64,000 bases of DNA from Krasilnikovia cinnamomea. GTDB taxonomy: Bacteria; Actinomycetota; Actinomycetes; Mycobacteriales; Micromonosporaceae. Shown here one piece after another: positions 1-7,562 of the stretch. The notes under the pieces were generated by a model. That model searched no databases. It saw only the letters and a program-made list of their open reading frames with translations, and was not told the origin of the DNA. The stretch is taken from the NCBI RefSeq assembly GCF_004217545.1, contig NZ_SHKY01000001.1, positions 930,001 to 994,000 on the forward strand. The letters are read 5' to 3'. How positions within the stretch are numbered: position 1 is the first letter of the stretch; every line of letters begins with the position of its first letter. The translations under genes and the position numbers were made by a program.

Positions 1-58
1 TCGGAAACTTCCGTACCGTGGCCTGGATCACGCCGTCGGATTCGCGTCCGGCGGACAT
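1..58 (-). CDS. 5' end of an unidentified gene (runs off the window)
   Basis: An ATG at 58-56 shares one base with the TGA stop of the RDD gene (TGATG). A GGAGG sits about 7 bases upstream, inside the last codons of that gene. The visible protein begins MSAGRESDGVIQATVRKF and stays open to the window edge, about 19 residues. The overlap and good ribosome site suggest translational coupling to the RDD gene. The fragment is too short to name. Confidence 0.6.
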   Translation of the reverse strand, partial: MSAGRESDGVIQATVRKFP

Positions 59-483
59 CAGACGGCCTCCACCACGACGGTACCGACCATCTTGTCGCTG
101 AAGGTCTGCCGCTTGCCGTCCCACAGCGGCGCCAGCCAGCCGAGGCAGAGCGCCAGCGTGTCGACGATGTGACCCAGGTCGCGCAGCAACGCCCGCCCGC
201 CACCGACCGGCCCGCCGTCCTGTTCGCCGATCAGGTTGATCCGCATGAGCTGCCGGCCCCACGTGCGCCCGGTGCGCCCGGCCCGGATCCACCGGTTGTA
301 GGCGAACACGACGACGGCCAGCGCGATGCCGATCAGGTCGGCGGTACGCCCCAACGCGCTGGGCTGGCCGTCCGGACCGACCGTCGACTCGTAGACCAGG
401 CCCCCGGCGAACGACGGCAGGAACGCGAGGACGACGTCGACAAGGTAGCCACCGGCTCGGCGCAACCAACTGGCGTAGTTCAT
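58..483 (-). CDS. RDD family membrane protein
   Basis: This is a 141-residue integral membrane protein of the RDD family, named for conserved Arg-Asp-Asp residues. Family function is poorly defined; roles in transport or ion balance have been proposed. The N-terminal segment has the RAGGYLVDVVLAF pattern typical of helix 1. A second hydrophobic helix lies at about residues 50-63. It is followed by GRTWGRQLMRINLI and then a third, C-terminal hydrophobic stretch, with the usual FSDKMVGTVVV ending. The ATG at 483 is preferred over the GTG at 489 because AGGGAG lies 5 bases upstream of it. The stop overlaps the next start downstream, so it probably leads a small operon that continues past the window edge. 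Confidence 0.85.
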   Translation of the reverse strand: MNYASWLRRAGGYLVDVVLAFLPSFAGGLVYESTVGPDGQPSALGRTADLIGIALAVVVFAYNRWIRAGRTGRTWGRQLMRINLIGEQDGGPVGGGRALLRDLGHIVDTLALCLGWLAPLWDGKRQTFSDKMVGTVVVEAV

Positions 484-890
484 GACCACTCCCTGTTCGT
501 GAGGTCCCGACCTGGGCAGGCCGCGTCAGCCGACACGGCCGGTCATCCCGCGGGAACCTGGCGTGAGTGGACAGCGTACGAACGTGAGCCGCCGCTCGTG
601 GTCCGCGCGACGTACCTCGTCAGGTTCCCGTGCGCACTGTCGCGGATGGACCCCGGCGGCGCGGCGGTGCGGCGGGTGGGCGCACGGGGACGTACCGGCG
701 GCAGCCGGGCCACCGACCCACGGTGATACCGGCCCGAACCTGACGAGGTGGGCACCGCATCGATCGAAGAGGCCGCCGCGCCGCGCCCGGCGCCCTACGG
801 TGGGGGACCACTCGGGCCGCCGGTCGGCCCGATCGGTGGCCACCCGCCGCAGGGGTGGGCCGCGACCTGGACAAGACGGGAGAGCCACGC
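484..890. other. Divergent intergenic region with long inverted repeats
   Basis: About 400 bases without a credible gene separate two divergent genes. They hold a perfect 14-base inverted pair, ACCTCGTCAGGTTC at 614-627 and its complement at 736-749. Nested inside is a 9-base pair, CCCGTGCGC at 627-635 with GCGCACGGG at 680-688. Each 14-mer is itself a small dyad of the form ACCT-N4-AGGT. The arrangement could be two copies of one operator or a folded RNA leader. I see no clear promoter. Confidence 0.55.
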
Positions 891-1229
891 ATGGGCGATG
901 GCAACGTTGGTCAGGAATTCCTCGCGACACAGGTGCAGCTGCTGGAGGCGGGCGACACCGCCGGCCTGTCCCAGCGCTACGCCGAGGACGCCGAGTTCGT
1001 CCGCCTGGACAAGGTGGTCCGCGGACGTACGGGGATCAAGGAGCTGTTCGACGCGTACCTGGAGCAGAAGCCGAACATCGAGCAGGTCGAGGCGGTGCAG
1101 ATCACCGACGACACGGTGCTGTACCAGGCCCGCGAGCAGCTCGACGGGCGAGAGGTGTGGGCCGTCGGCACGCTGGTCTTCGTCGATGGTCAGGTGTGGC
1201 GCCAGAGCGTGGCCTTCATCGACCGCTGA
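891..1229 (+). CDS. NTF2-like / SnoaL-like nuclear transport factor 2 family protein
   Basis: This is a 112-residue small alpha+beta protein of the NTF2-like superfamily. The opening helix (GQEFLATQVQLLEAGD), the segment RYAEDAEFVRLDKVVRGRTGIKELFDAYL and the strand-rich end with VYQAREQLDG-type turns are the usual pattern of SnoaL/DUF4440 proteins. Members are either small enzymes (isomerases, hydratases) or ligand-binding proteins, so no reaction can be assigned. The ATG at 891 is preferred over an upstream GTG because GGGAG lies about 10 bases ahead of it. It appears to be a single-gene unit ending at a strong hairpin at 1273-1312. Confidence 0.75.
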   Translation: MGDGNVGQEFLATQVQLLEAGDTAGLSQRYAEDAEFVRLDKVVRGRTGIKELFDAYLEQKPNIEQVEAVQITDDTVLYQAREQLDGREVWAVGTLVFVDGQVWRQSVAFIDR

Positions 1230-1272
1230 CCCGGCCGGCCGACCGGCGAGCCGCCGGCGGCCTGCTCCGTGA

Positions 1273-1312
1273 CCGGCCCGGTCGTCCACCCCGGGGGTGG
1301 CGACCGGGCCGG
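1273..1312 (+). terminator. GC-rich hairpin terminator
   Basis: Twelve base pairs, a one-base bulge (T1285), then five base pairs close a CCGGG loop. It begins 43 bases after the stop of the NTF2-like gene. There is no T-tract, as is common in actinobacteria. Confidence 0.6.
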
Positions 1313-1443
1313 CCCGCGAGCCGCCGGGTGTGATTTTCTCGGTTTCGGAACGGGAATCGCTCAGGTGCAGCTCGGTTGCGACGATGCTTCCGGTGGCAGG
1401 GAAATGTGCCAGGGGGGAACGAGACGTCGGGGGGCGTTCGGTC

Positions 1444-2421
1444 ATGGGAGCAGTGGGACGTACGGGTGGCATGGTGCTGGCGGTGCTGGGAGCCGCGGCG
1501 GGGGCGGTGTACCAGGCGGCACCGGCCGTGGCGGCGACACCGACGCTGAGCAGCCAGGTCGCCTACGTGCGCAGCGGCAATGTGTACGTGAGCAAGGGCG
1601 CCACCGAGAAGCGCCTGACGACCGGCGGTGGCTACTCCCGGCCGAGCTGGTCGCGCGACGGCCGCCAGCTGGCCGTACTCAAGGGTGGCCAGGTGTGGGT
1701 CATGAAGGCCGACGGCACCGCCAAGCGCCGGTTGAGCACCCGCCCGGCGGCGGGCGCGTCCTGGTCGCCGGACGGCCGGTGGATCGCGTTCGCGTCGGCG
1801 TCCTGCACGGGCGGTCCCGGGGTGTACCGGATCTCGACGACCGCGCGGGCCGCCACCCCGCAGGTGCTGTTCCCGAGCGAATGCCGCGGCGAGGCCCTGC
1901 CCGACGCGACGGCGCCCGCCGCACCCGCGACCGGCACGCTGGCCGAGCGGCTGCGCTACGACAACGCGGTGGCCTGGTCCCCGGACGGCGGCCGGATCGT
2001 GTTCCGTGGCGGCCTCTGCGAGTCGATCTACGATGACTGCCTCACCATCGGCACGGTGTCCACCGGGGCCGAGCGGACCGTCGCGGCATACGGCGGCGGC
2101 AGCCTGCAGAACTCCGGCTTCGCGGTGCTGCCGGGCTGGCGCCCGGACGGCACGAAGCTGGCCTGGACCGCCTACCAGCAGGGCGAGACCACGGCCGACA
2201 ACCAGCCCGTCCACGTGGTCGAGTTCGACCCGGCGACCGGCGTCAAGCGGACCCTGGGCGCGCCGGAGGACCGGGAGCTGGCCTACGTCGACGCGAACCG
2301 CGCCGTGGTGACCGGCCAGTACCGGGGCGGTTCATGGGTGCTAACGCTCGACCTGCGCACGGGCGCGCGCGCCGCGTTCCACGCCGGGTCCCAGCCCAGC
2401 GTGCAGCCGGTCGCGCGATGA
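1444..2421 (+). CDS. Secreted TolB/WD40-like beta-propeller protein
   Basis: A 325-residue exported protein. A Sec signal peptide is visible (hydrophobic MVLAVLGAAAGAVYQAAPAVAA, likely cut after AVAA). The rest is built from repeats of the PD40/TolB propeller type: WSRDGRQLAVL, WSPDGRWIAFAS, WSPDGGRIVF and WRPDGTKLAWT, each the S/R-P-D-G turn of one blade. Such proteins usually bind ligands or partners outside the membrane, and no enzyme motif is seen. The ATG at 1444 fits the signal peptide and has a G-rich stretch upstream. The stop overlaps an ATG (ATGA) in the frame of trmB, so translational coupling to the next gene is possible. Confidence 0.75.
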   Translation: MGAVGRTGGMVLAVLGAAAGAVYQAAPAVAATPTLSSQVAYVRSGNVYVSKGATEKRLTTGGGYSRPSWSRDGRQLAVLKGGQVWVMKADGTAKRRLSTRPAAGASWSPDGRWIAFASASCTGGPGVYRISTTARAATPQVLFPSECRGEALPDATAPAAPATGTLAERLRYDNAVAWSPDGGRIVFRGGLCESIYDDCLTIGTVSTGAERTVAAYGGGSLQNSGFAVLPGWRPDGTKLAWTAYQQGETTADNQPVHVVEFDPATGVKRTLGAPEDRELAYVDANRAVVTGQYRGGSWVLTLDLRTGARAAFHAGSQPSVQPVAR

Positions 2422-2474
2422 CCGTCGCGGTGGCGGGCCGGCCACCGCGTCGCGACCGCTATCGTGGTCGCCTG

Positions 2475-3248
2475 ATGTCTGACTCACCGACAGCCACCGC
2501 GGCCCGGCATTCCGCCGGGCTCGTGGCCGTGCGCCCGATCCGCACCTTCCACCCGCGCCGGGGCCGGGTGAGTACCCGGCATGCCGACGCCCTGGCCGCG
2601 CTGTGGCCCACCCACGGGCTGACGGTCGTCGACGGCGACCGCACCCCGCTGGACCTGGGCGAACTGTTCGGCCGGGCGGCGCCGCGGGTGCTGGAGATCG
2701 GGTTCGGGATGGGCGAATCGACCGCGGCTATGGCGGCCGCCGACCCGGACCGCGACTATCTCGCGGTCGAGGTGCACACCCCGGGCATCGGCAACCTGCT
2801 CGCCCTGGTCGGCGAGCTGGGCCTGCGCAACGTACGGGTGGCCTGCGGCGACGCGATGGAGCTGGTGCACCGGCTCGCCCCCGGCAGTCTCGACGCGGTG
2901 CACGCGTTCTTCCCGGACCCGTGGCCCAAGGCGCGCCACCACAAGCGCCGCCTGATCCGGCCGGACAACGTGGCTCTGCTACGGCAGCGGCTGCGCCCGG
3001 GCGGGATCCTGCACTGCGCCACGGACTGGCCGGAGTACGCCGAGGCGATGGCCGACACGCTGGCCGCCGACCCGGGGCTGCGCAACACGTACGACGGGGT
3101 GGCGCCGCGACCGCGGCACCGCCCGGTGACGAAGTTCGAGCGGCGCGGGGAGCTGGCCGGACGGCCGATCGCCGACCTGGTCTTCCGCCGAGCCGTGAGC
3201 ACGCCTGCGGACCGCGGGCCCGGCCACGAGTCGCGCCGCGCTGGATGA
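2475..3248 (+). CDS. trmB: tRNA (guanine-N7-)-methyltransferase TrmB
   Basis: The enzyme uses S-adenosylmethionine to methylate N7 of guanosine 46 in the variable loop of many tRNAs. This 257-residue protein shows the SAM-binding motif LEIGFGMGESTAAMA and the acidic residue in YLAVEVHTPGIGNLL. It also has the family signature FFPDPWPKARHHKRRLI and the C-terminal TKFERRG block, all standard for bacterial TrmB. Its N terminus (RTFHPRRGRV) matches the usual start of the fold. ATG 2475 is chosen because the domain begins right after it. An in-frame ATG at 2418 overlaps the stop of the preceding gene and would add 19 residues. A TATCGT box ends nine bases before 2475, so a near-leaderless transcript is possible. 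Confidence 0.93.
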   Translation: MSDSPTATAARHSAGLVAVRPIRTFHPRRGRVSTRHADALAALWPTHGLTVVDGDRTPLDLGELFGRAAPRVLEIGFGMGESTAAMAAADPDRDYLAVEVHTPGIGNLLALVGELGLRNVRVACGDAMELVHRLAPGSLDAVHAFFPDPWPKARHHKRRLIRPDNVALLRQRLRPGGILHCATDWPEYAEAMADTLAADPGLRNTYDGVAPRPRHRPVTKFERRGELAGRPIADLVFRRAVSTPADRGPGHESRRAG

Positions 3249-3323
3249 CCCGGCGGCCGCCCCGTACCTGAATAGCCGGTTTTGCCGCTTTGGTCTTGTT
3301 AGGCTTCTATGGGAGGTCGGGCC

Positions 3324-5381
3324 ATGGGTCGGACGGACGCCGGCGACGGCGCCGGGCGGGCGCGCGATATGCCGCCGCCCCGCGCTCCCGGCCTGGCCGA
3401 CCTGCCCCGCGAGCTGTTCGCGGGCGGCTCCGCCGACCAGCTCGCCGCCCTGCTGGCGCAGGCGACCGGCGCCCCCACCGCCACGGTCGCGCTGGCGCTC
3501 GACGGGGTTCTGCAGACCTGCGGCAGCCACGGCCCGGACGCGGAGCTCGTGCCGGCCGACCTCGCCGCCCGGGTCCTCAGCACCGGCGAGGCGGTGATCG
3601 TCCCGCACGGCCCTTCCGCGCCCGCCGCCTATCTGGGCCAGCCCGTGCACGACCAGGACGGCGCCGTGGTCGGGGTCTGCAGCGCCTACGATCCCGGCCC
3701 GCGCGCGTGGGCCGCCGAGGCGATCAGGGGCTGCGCCGCGGCGGCCCTGGTCGCCACCCAGCTGGTCACCGAGCAGATCGCCCGGCACCTCATCGACCGG
3801 CAACACCGCTTCCTCGACGCGGTGCTGGACAGCCTGCACGACGGGGTGGTCGCCTGCGACGCGGACGGCCGGTTCGTACTGATCAACCAGCAGATGTTCC
3901 GGCTGTGGGGCAATGCGCCCGTGCCCGACAACCTGGACGACCCGGCCTCGGTCGAGGGGCTGCTCGACGAGCTCGGCCAGCCGATGACCCGCAACGACGT
4001 CATCCTGCGGCGGGCACTGCACGGCGAAACCGTCCGCAACGAACGGCTCGTCGTGCAGGGCCGCAACCGGCGGACGCGGCACTACCTCGTCGACGCCCAG
4101 CCGATCGTCGGCCCCGACGGTGGCACCCAGGGCGCGGTGGCGGCCCTGCAGGACGTCACCCGGCAGCGGCGCGCCGAACGGTTCCGCTCCTGTGAACTCG
4201 CCGTGGCGAACGCGCTGGCCGAGGAGAACACCGTCGAGGCCGCCGGACGGCGGGTGCTGGAGGCGGTCGTCTCCACCCTCGGCTGGGTCCACGCCGAGCT
4301 GTGGCTGGTGGACGTGCCCGCCGGCATGGCCCGCCCGGCGGCGCTCTGGACCGCCCCGTACTGGCAGGGCGGCGACATCGAGGTCCCCCCGGAGCTGGCC
4401 TTCGGCGAGGGCCTGTCCGGCCGGGCCTGGCAGGTCGCGAAACCGCTGTGGCTGCGCGACATCGGCCAGCCGCAGAGCCTGATCCCGCTGCGGACCGGCG
4501 GCTGGTCGAACCTGCACGCCGCGCTCGCGGTGCCGGTGCAGGACGGCCGCGACATCCTCGGGGTGCTGACCGTCTTCGCCGACACCGTGGAGGACCCCGA
4601 GGACGAACTGGTCGCGCTGCTGGCCGGGATCGCCGCGCACATCGGCCAGTTCCTCGCCCGCCGCCTCGTCGAGGACCTGCAACGGCAGCTGAACCGCAGC
4701 AAGGACGAATACCTGGCGCTGATCAGCCACGAACTGCGCACCCCGCTGACCGCCATCAGCACGTACACCGAACTGCTGCGCGGGGCCGACGCGCAAGGCC
4801 TGGCCGCGGACGCCCCGGCGATGCTCGAGGTGATCGAGCGCAACACCGCCCAGCTGCGGCGCATCATCGACGAACTGCTCGAACTGTCCGCGCTGGACAC
4901 CGGCCACATCGCGATGAGCACCGGCCCGGTCGACATCGCCGCCGTCGTGGCCGAGGCGGTGCAGGAGGTACGCGCGCAGACCGAGGGCACGGCCGTCACC
5001 GTCAGCGCCGACCTGCCGGAGGCACTGGTGCTGCCCGGCGACCCGGCCCGGCTCCGCCAGGTCGTCGACAACCTGCTCGGCAACGCCGTGAAATACAGCC
5101 CCGACGGCGGGCAGGTGTCGGTACGGCTGATCGTGAACGGCGGGGTGGCCGAACTGACCGTGTCGGACACCGGCATCGGGGTGACCGAGGACGAACGCGA
5201 TCGCCTGTTCGACCGGATGTACCGCAGCAACCGGGCCCGCAACCGCGCCATCCCCGGCACCGGTCTGGGGCTGTCGGTCACCCGGGCGATCGTGCAACGG
5301 CACCACGGCACCATCGAGCTGGCCGACCACGAGGGTCCGGGCACGACTGTGATGGTCCGGCTGCCCATGGAGGCCCGCTGA
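3324..5381 (+). CDS. Soluble sensor histidine kinase (GAF-PAS-GAF-HisKA-HATPase)
   Basis: A 685-residue cytoplasmic histidine kinase with no membrane segment. In order it has a GAF-like domain (about 25-155), a PAS domain (about 160-285, with DGVVACDADGRFVLIN) and a second GAF (about 295-445). HisKA follows, with the phospho-acceptor His469 in ISHELRTPL. HATPase_c carries an N-box (VVDNLLGNAVKYSP, about 580-593), a G1 box (DTGIGV) and a G2 box (GTGLGLSVT). All catalytic boxes look intact. No response regulator is adjacent, so it is an orphan kinase. Two GAF domains and a PAS suggest it senses a small ligand, light or redox cofactor, but no cofactor-binding residue can be named. ATG 3324 has GGAGG seven bases upstream and is better placed than ATG 3309. 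Confidence 0.9.
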   Translation: MGRTDAGDGAGRARDMPPPRAPGLADLPRELFAGGSADQLAALLAQATGAPTATVALALDGVLQTCGSHGPDAELVPADLAARVLSTGEAVIVPHGPSAPAAYLGQPVHDQDGAVVGVCSAYDPGPRAWAAEAIRGCAAAALVATQLVTEQIARHLIDRQHRFLDAVLDSLHDGVVACDADGRFVLINQQMFRLWGNAPVPDNLDDPASVEGLLDELGQPMTRNDVILRRALHGETVRNERLVVQGRNRRTRHYLVDAQPIVGPDGGTQGAVAALQDVTRQRRAERFRSCELAVANALAEENTVEAAGRRVLEAVVSTLGWVHAELWLVDVPAGMARPAALWTAPYWQGGDIEVPPELAFGEGLSGRAWQVAKPLWLRDIGQPQSLIPLRTGGWSNLHAALAVPVQDGRDILGVLTVFADTVEDPEDELVALLAGIAAHIGQFLARRLVEDLQRQLNRSKDEYLALISHELRTPLTAISTYTELLRGADAQGLAADAPAMLEVIERNTAQLRRIIDELLELSALDTGHIAMSTGPVDIAAVVAEAVQEVRAQTEGTAVTVSADLPEALVLPGDPARLRQVVDNLLGNAVKYSPDGGQVSVRLIVNGGVAELTVSDTGIGVTEDERDRLFDRMYRSNRARNRAIPGTGLGLSVTRAIVQRHHGTIELADHEGPGTTVMVRLPMEAR

Positions 5382-5433
5382 GTCCCTCGTACGGGGCTGG
5401 CCACGCGCCGCGCGCCCCGCGAGACTGACGGTC

Positions 5434-6840
5434 ATGACCCGCTGGACCCCGGATCCGACGTTCTATCCCTCGCCCCGCGACGCGGCCGGCGCCCCCGCCG
5501 AGAAGCTGGCCTACGTGGCCGCGTTCGACCGCTCGGCAAGCCGCCCCGACGCCATCGCGGTGATCGACACCGACCCCGGCTCCACCGGCTACGGCCGCGT
5601 GGTGGGCTGGACCGACCTGCCGCACGTCGGCGACGAGCTGCACCACTTCGGCTGGAACGCCTGCTCCAGCGCGCTGTGCCCGACCGCGCCCCATCCGCAC
5701 GTGGAACGCCGCTACCTGATCGTGCCCGGCCTGCGCTCCTCGCGCATCTACGTCCTGGACACGAAGGACGATCCCCGCAACCCGAAGCTGGTCAAGGAGA
5801 TCAGCGCGCAGGAACTCGCGGCGAAGGCGGACTACTCGCGCCCGCACACCGTCCACTGCGGACCGGACGGCATCTACGTCTCCGCGCTGGGCGCGGGCAC
5901 CGGCGGCGACGGCCCCGGCGGCATCGCGGTGCTGGACCACACCACCTTCGACGTACGCGGGCGGTGGGAACACGACCGGGGCGAGCAGTACCTGGCGTAC
6001 GACTTCTGGTGGCACCTCACCCGCGACGTGCTGGTCAGCTCCGAGTGGGGCACCCCCGCCATGATCGAGGACGGGGTGAATCCGGACCTCCTCCTCGGGC
6101 GCGAGTACGGCCACCGGATCCACTTCTGGGACCTCGCCAAACGCACGCTGGTGCAGACCGTCGACCTCGGCGACGAACACCAGATGACCCTGGAACTGCG
6201 CCCGGCCCACGACCCCACCAAGGAGTACGGCTTCGTCGGCGTGGTCATCAGCGTCGCCGACCTGTCCGCCTCCATCTGGCTGTGGCACCGCGACGGCGGC
6301 GAGTTCGCCGTCACCAAGATCATCTACATCCCGGCCGAACCGGCCGACCCCGCCGCGCTGCCGCCCGCCCTGCAGCCGTTCGGTGCCGTACCGCCGCTGG
6401 TCACCGACATCGACCTGTCGGTCGACGACCGCTTCCTGTACGTCTCGTGCTGGGGCACGGGCGAGCTGAAACAGTACGACGTGCGCGACCCGTTCCACCC
6501 GGTCGAGACCGGCTCGATCCGGCTCGGCGGGGTGGTCGGCCGGGTGGCCCACCCGTCCTTCCCGGACGAGCCCCTGGCGGGCGGCCCGCAGATGGTCGAG
6601 GTGTCCCGCGACGGGCGCCGCGTCTACGTCACCAACTCGCTGTACGGCTCCTGGGACGACCAGTTCTACCCGGACGGCGTGGGCGCCTGGCTGGCGAAGG
6701 TCGACGTGGACCCGGAGGCGGGCGGGATGGCCCTGGATCCGCGCTTCTTCCCGCACGGCGACGAGTTCCGCGGGCTGCGGGTGCACCAGACCCGGCTGCA
6801 GGGCGGGGATGCGTCGTCGGACTCGTACTGCTTCCCGTGA
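5434..6840 (+). CDS. Selenium-binding protein / methanethiol oxidase family (SBP56)
   Basis: This 468-residue beta-propeller belongs to the SBP56 family, whose characterised members oxidise methanethiol to formaldehyde, H2S and H2O2 with a copper cofactor. Diagnostic blocks are AYVAAFDRSASRPDAIAVID near the N terminus, the HHFGWNACSS motif with its conserved Cys and His, and the LIVPGLRSSRIYVLD strand. Later blocks are HTVHCGPDGIYVSALG, the histidine-rich DEHQMTLELRPAHDP segment and LYVSCWGTGELKQYD. The length matches the family. The stop is overlapped by the start of the next gene (GTGA), so the two are co-translated. Substrate here is inferred from family, not shown. Confidence 0.88.
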   Translation: MTRWTPDPTFYPSPRDAAGAPAEKLAYVAAFDRSASRPDAIAVIDTDPGSTGYGRVVGWTDLPHVGDELHHFGWNACSSALCPTAPHPHVERRYLIVPGLRSSRIYVLDTKDDPRNPKLVKEISAQELAAKADYSRPHTVHCGPDGIYVSALGAGTGGDGPGGIAVLDHTTFDVRGRWEHDRGEQYLAYDFWWHLTRDVLVSSEWGTPAMIEDGVNPDLLLGREYGHRIHFWDLAKRTLVQTVDLGDEHQMTLELRPAHDPTKEYGFVGVVISVADLSASIWLWHRDGGEFAVTKIIYIPAEPADPAALPPALQPFGAVPPLVTDIDLSVDDRFLYVSCWGTGELKQYDVRDPFHPVETGSIRLGGVVGRVAHPSFPDEPLAGGPQMVEVSRDGRRVYVTNSLYGSWDDQFYPDGVGAWLAKVDVDPEAGGMALDPRFFPHGDEFRGLRVHQTRLQGGDASSDSYCFP

Positions 6841-7502
6841 CCGGTGCCCAACTGGCGGCGCTGGCCGTACTGGGGGCGTTCCACGGTCTGAACCCGGCGA
6901 TGGGCTGGCTGTTCGCGGTGGCCCGGGGCATGCAGGAGCGCAGCCGCCGGGTGCTGCTCGGGTCGCTGCCGCCGATCGCCGCCGGGCATCTCGCGTCGGT
7001 GGCGATCGTCGCGGCGCTCGTCTCGGCCACCGCGTCGCTGGGCGCGGCGCGGGCGGTCGGCGTCGGGGGCGGGGTGCTGCTGGTGGGCTACGGGCTGTGG
7101 CGGCTGCTGTCCCGGCGGCACTTCCGGTGGGCGGGGATGCGGCTGTCGGCGTACCAGCTCGCCGGGTGGTCGTTTCTGATGTCGTCCGCGCACGGGGCCG
7201 GGCTGATGCTGCTGCCGGTGCTCCTGCGCGGGCCGCTGCCCGCCGGCGCCGGCGGGCACGGCGGGCACCCGGTCGCGGTGGCGTCGGCCGGGGCCGCCGG
7301 CACCCCCGGGGCGGCGCTGCAGGGGCTGGCCGCCGCGGGAGTGCACACCGTCGCGATGCTGGCGGTGATGGCGGCCTGCGCGTCGGTGGTCTACGAGTAC
7401 GTGGGGTTGGCGGTACTGCGGCGCGCCTGGTTCAACGTGGACCGGCTGTGGGCCGCGGTCCTGGTGGCGGCCGGGGCGGTGACCATCGCAGTGGCGGCGT
7501 GA
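6837..7502 (+). CDS. Multi-pass membrane protein coupled to the SBP56 gene
   Basis: A 221-residue integral membrane protein with about six hydrophobic helices. Its GTG start overlaps the SBP56 stop by four bases, so it is translationally coupled. Helix 1 contains GAFHGLNPAMGWLFAVA and a middle helix contains SSAHGAGLMLLPVLL. These paired His-Gly motifs in helices resemble the histidine motifs of RcnA/HupE/UreH-type metal transporters, but I cannot place it in a named family. Because methanethiol oxidase needs copper, a role in metal supply or in moving a sulfur compound is a reasonable inference from context only. The gene ends just before a 13-bp hairpin. Confidence 0.7.
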   Translation: MTGAQLAALAVLGAFHGLNPAMGWLFAVARGMQERSRRVLLGSLPPIAAGHLASVAIVAALVSATASLGAARAVGVGGGVLLVGYGLWRLLSRRHFRWAGMRLSAYQLAGWSFLMSSAHGAGLMLLPVLLRGPLPAGAGGHGGHPVAVASAGAAGTPGAALQGLAAAGVHTVAMLAVMAACASVVYEYVGLAVLRRAWFNVDRLWAAVLVAAGAVTIAVAA

Positions 7503-7517
7503 CCTTCTCCATCGCGG

Positions 7518-7552
7518 CCCGGGGCGGTGGTGTCGCGCGCCACCGCCCCGGG
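7518..7552. terminator. Bidirectional hairpin between convergent genes
   Basis: A perfect 13-bp stem (CCCGGGGCGGTGG, 7518-7530, with its complement at 7540-7552) closes a nine-base loop. It lies between the convergent ends of the membrane-protein gene and the gamma-glutamyltransferase gene. Confidence 0.7.
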
Positions 7553-7562
7553 ACGTCGCGCT

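Noticed and set aside
2979..5435. An 818-codon minus-strand open frame opposite the histidine kinase
   Set aside because: Its translation is a Gln/Arg/Gly/Val-rich shadow with no domain, while the plus strand encodes an intact kinase.
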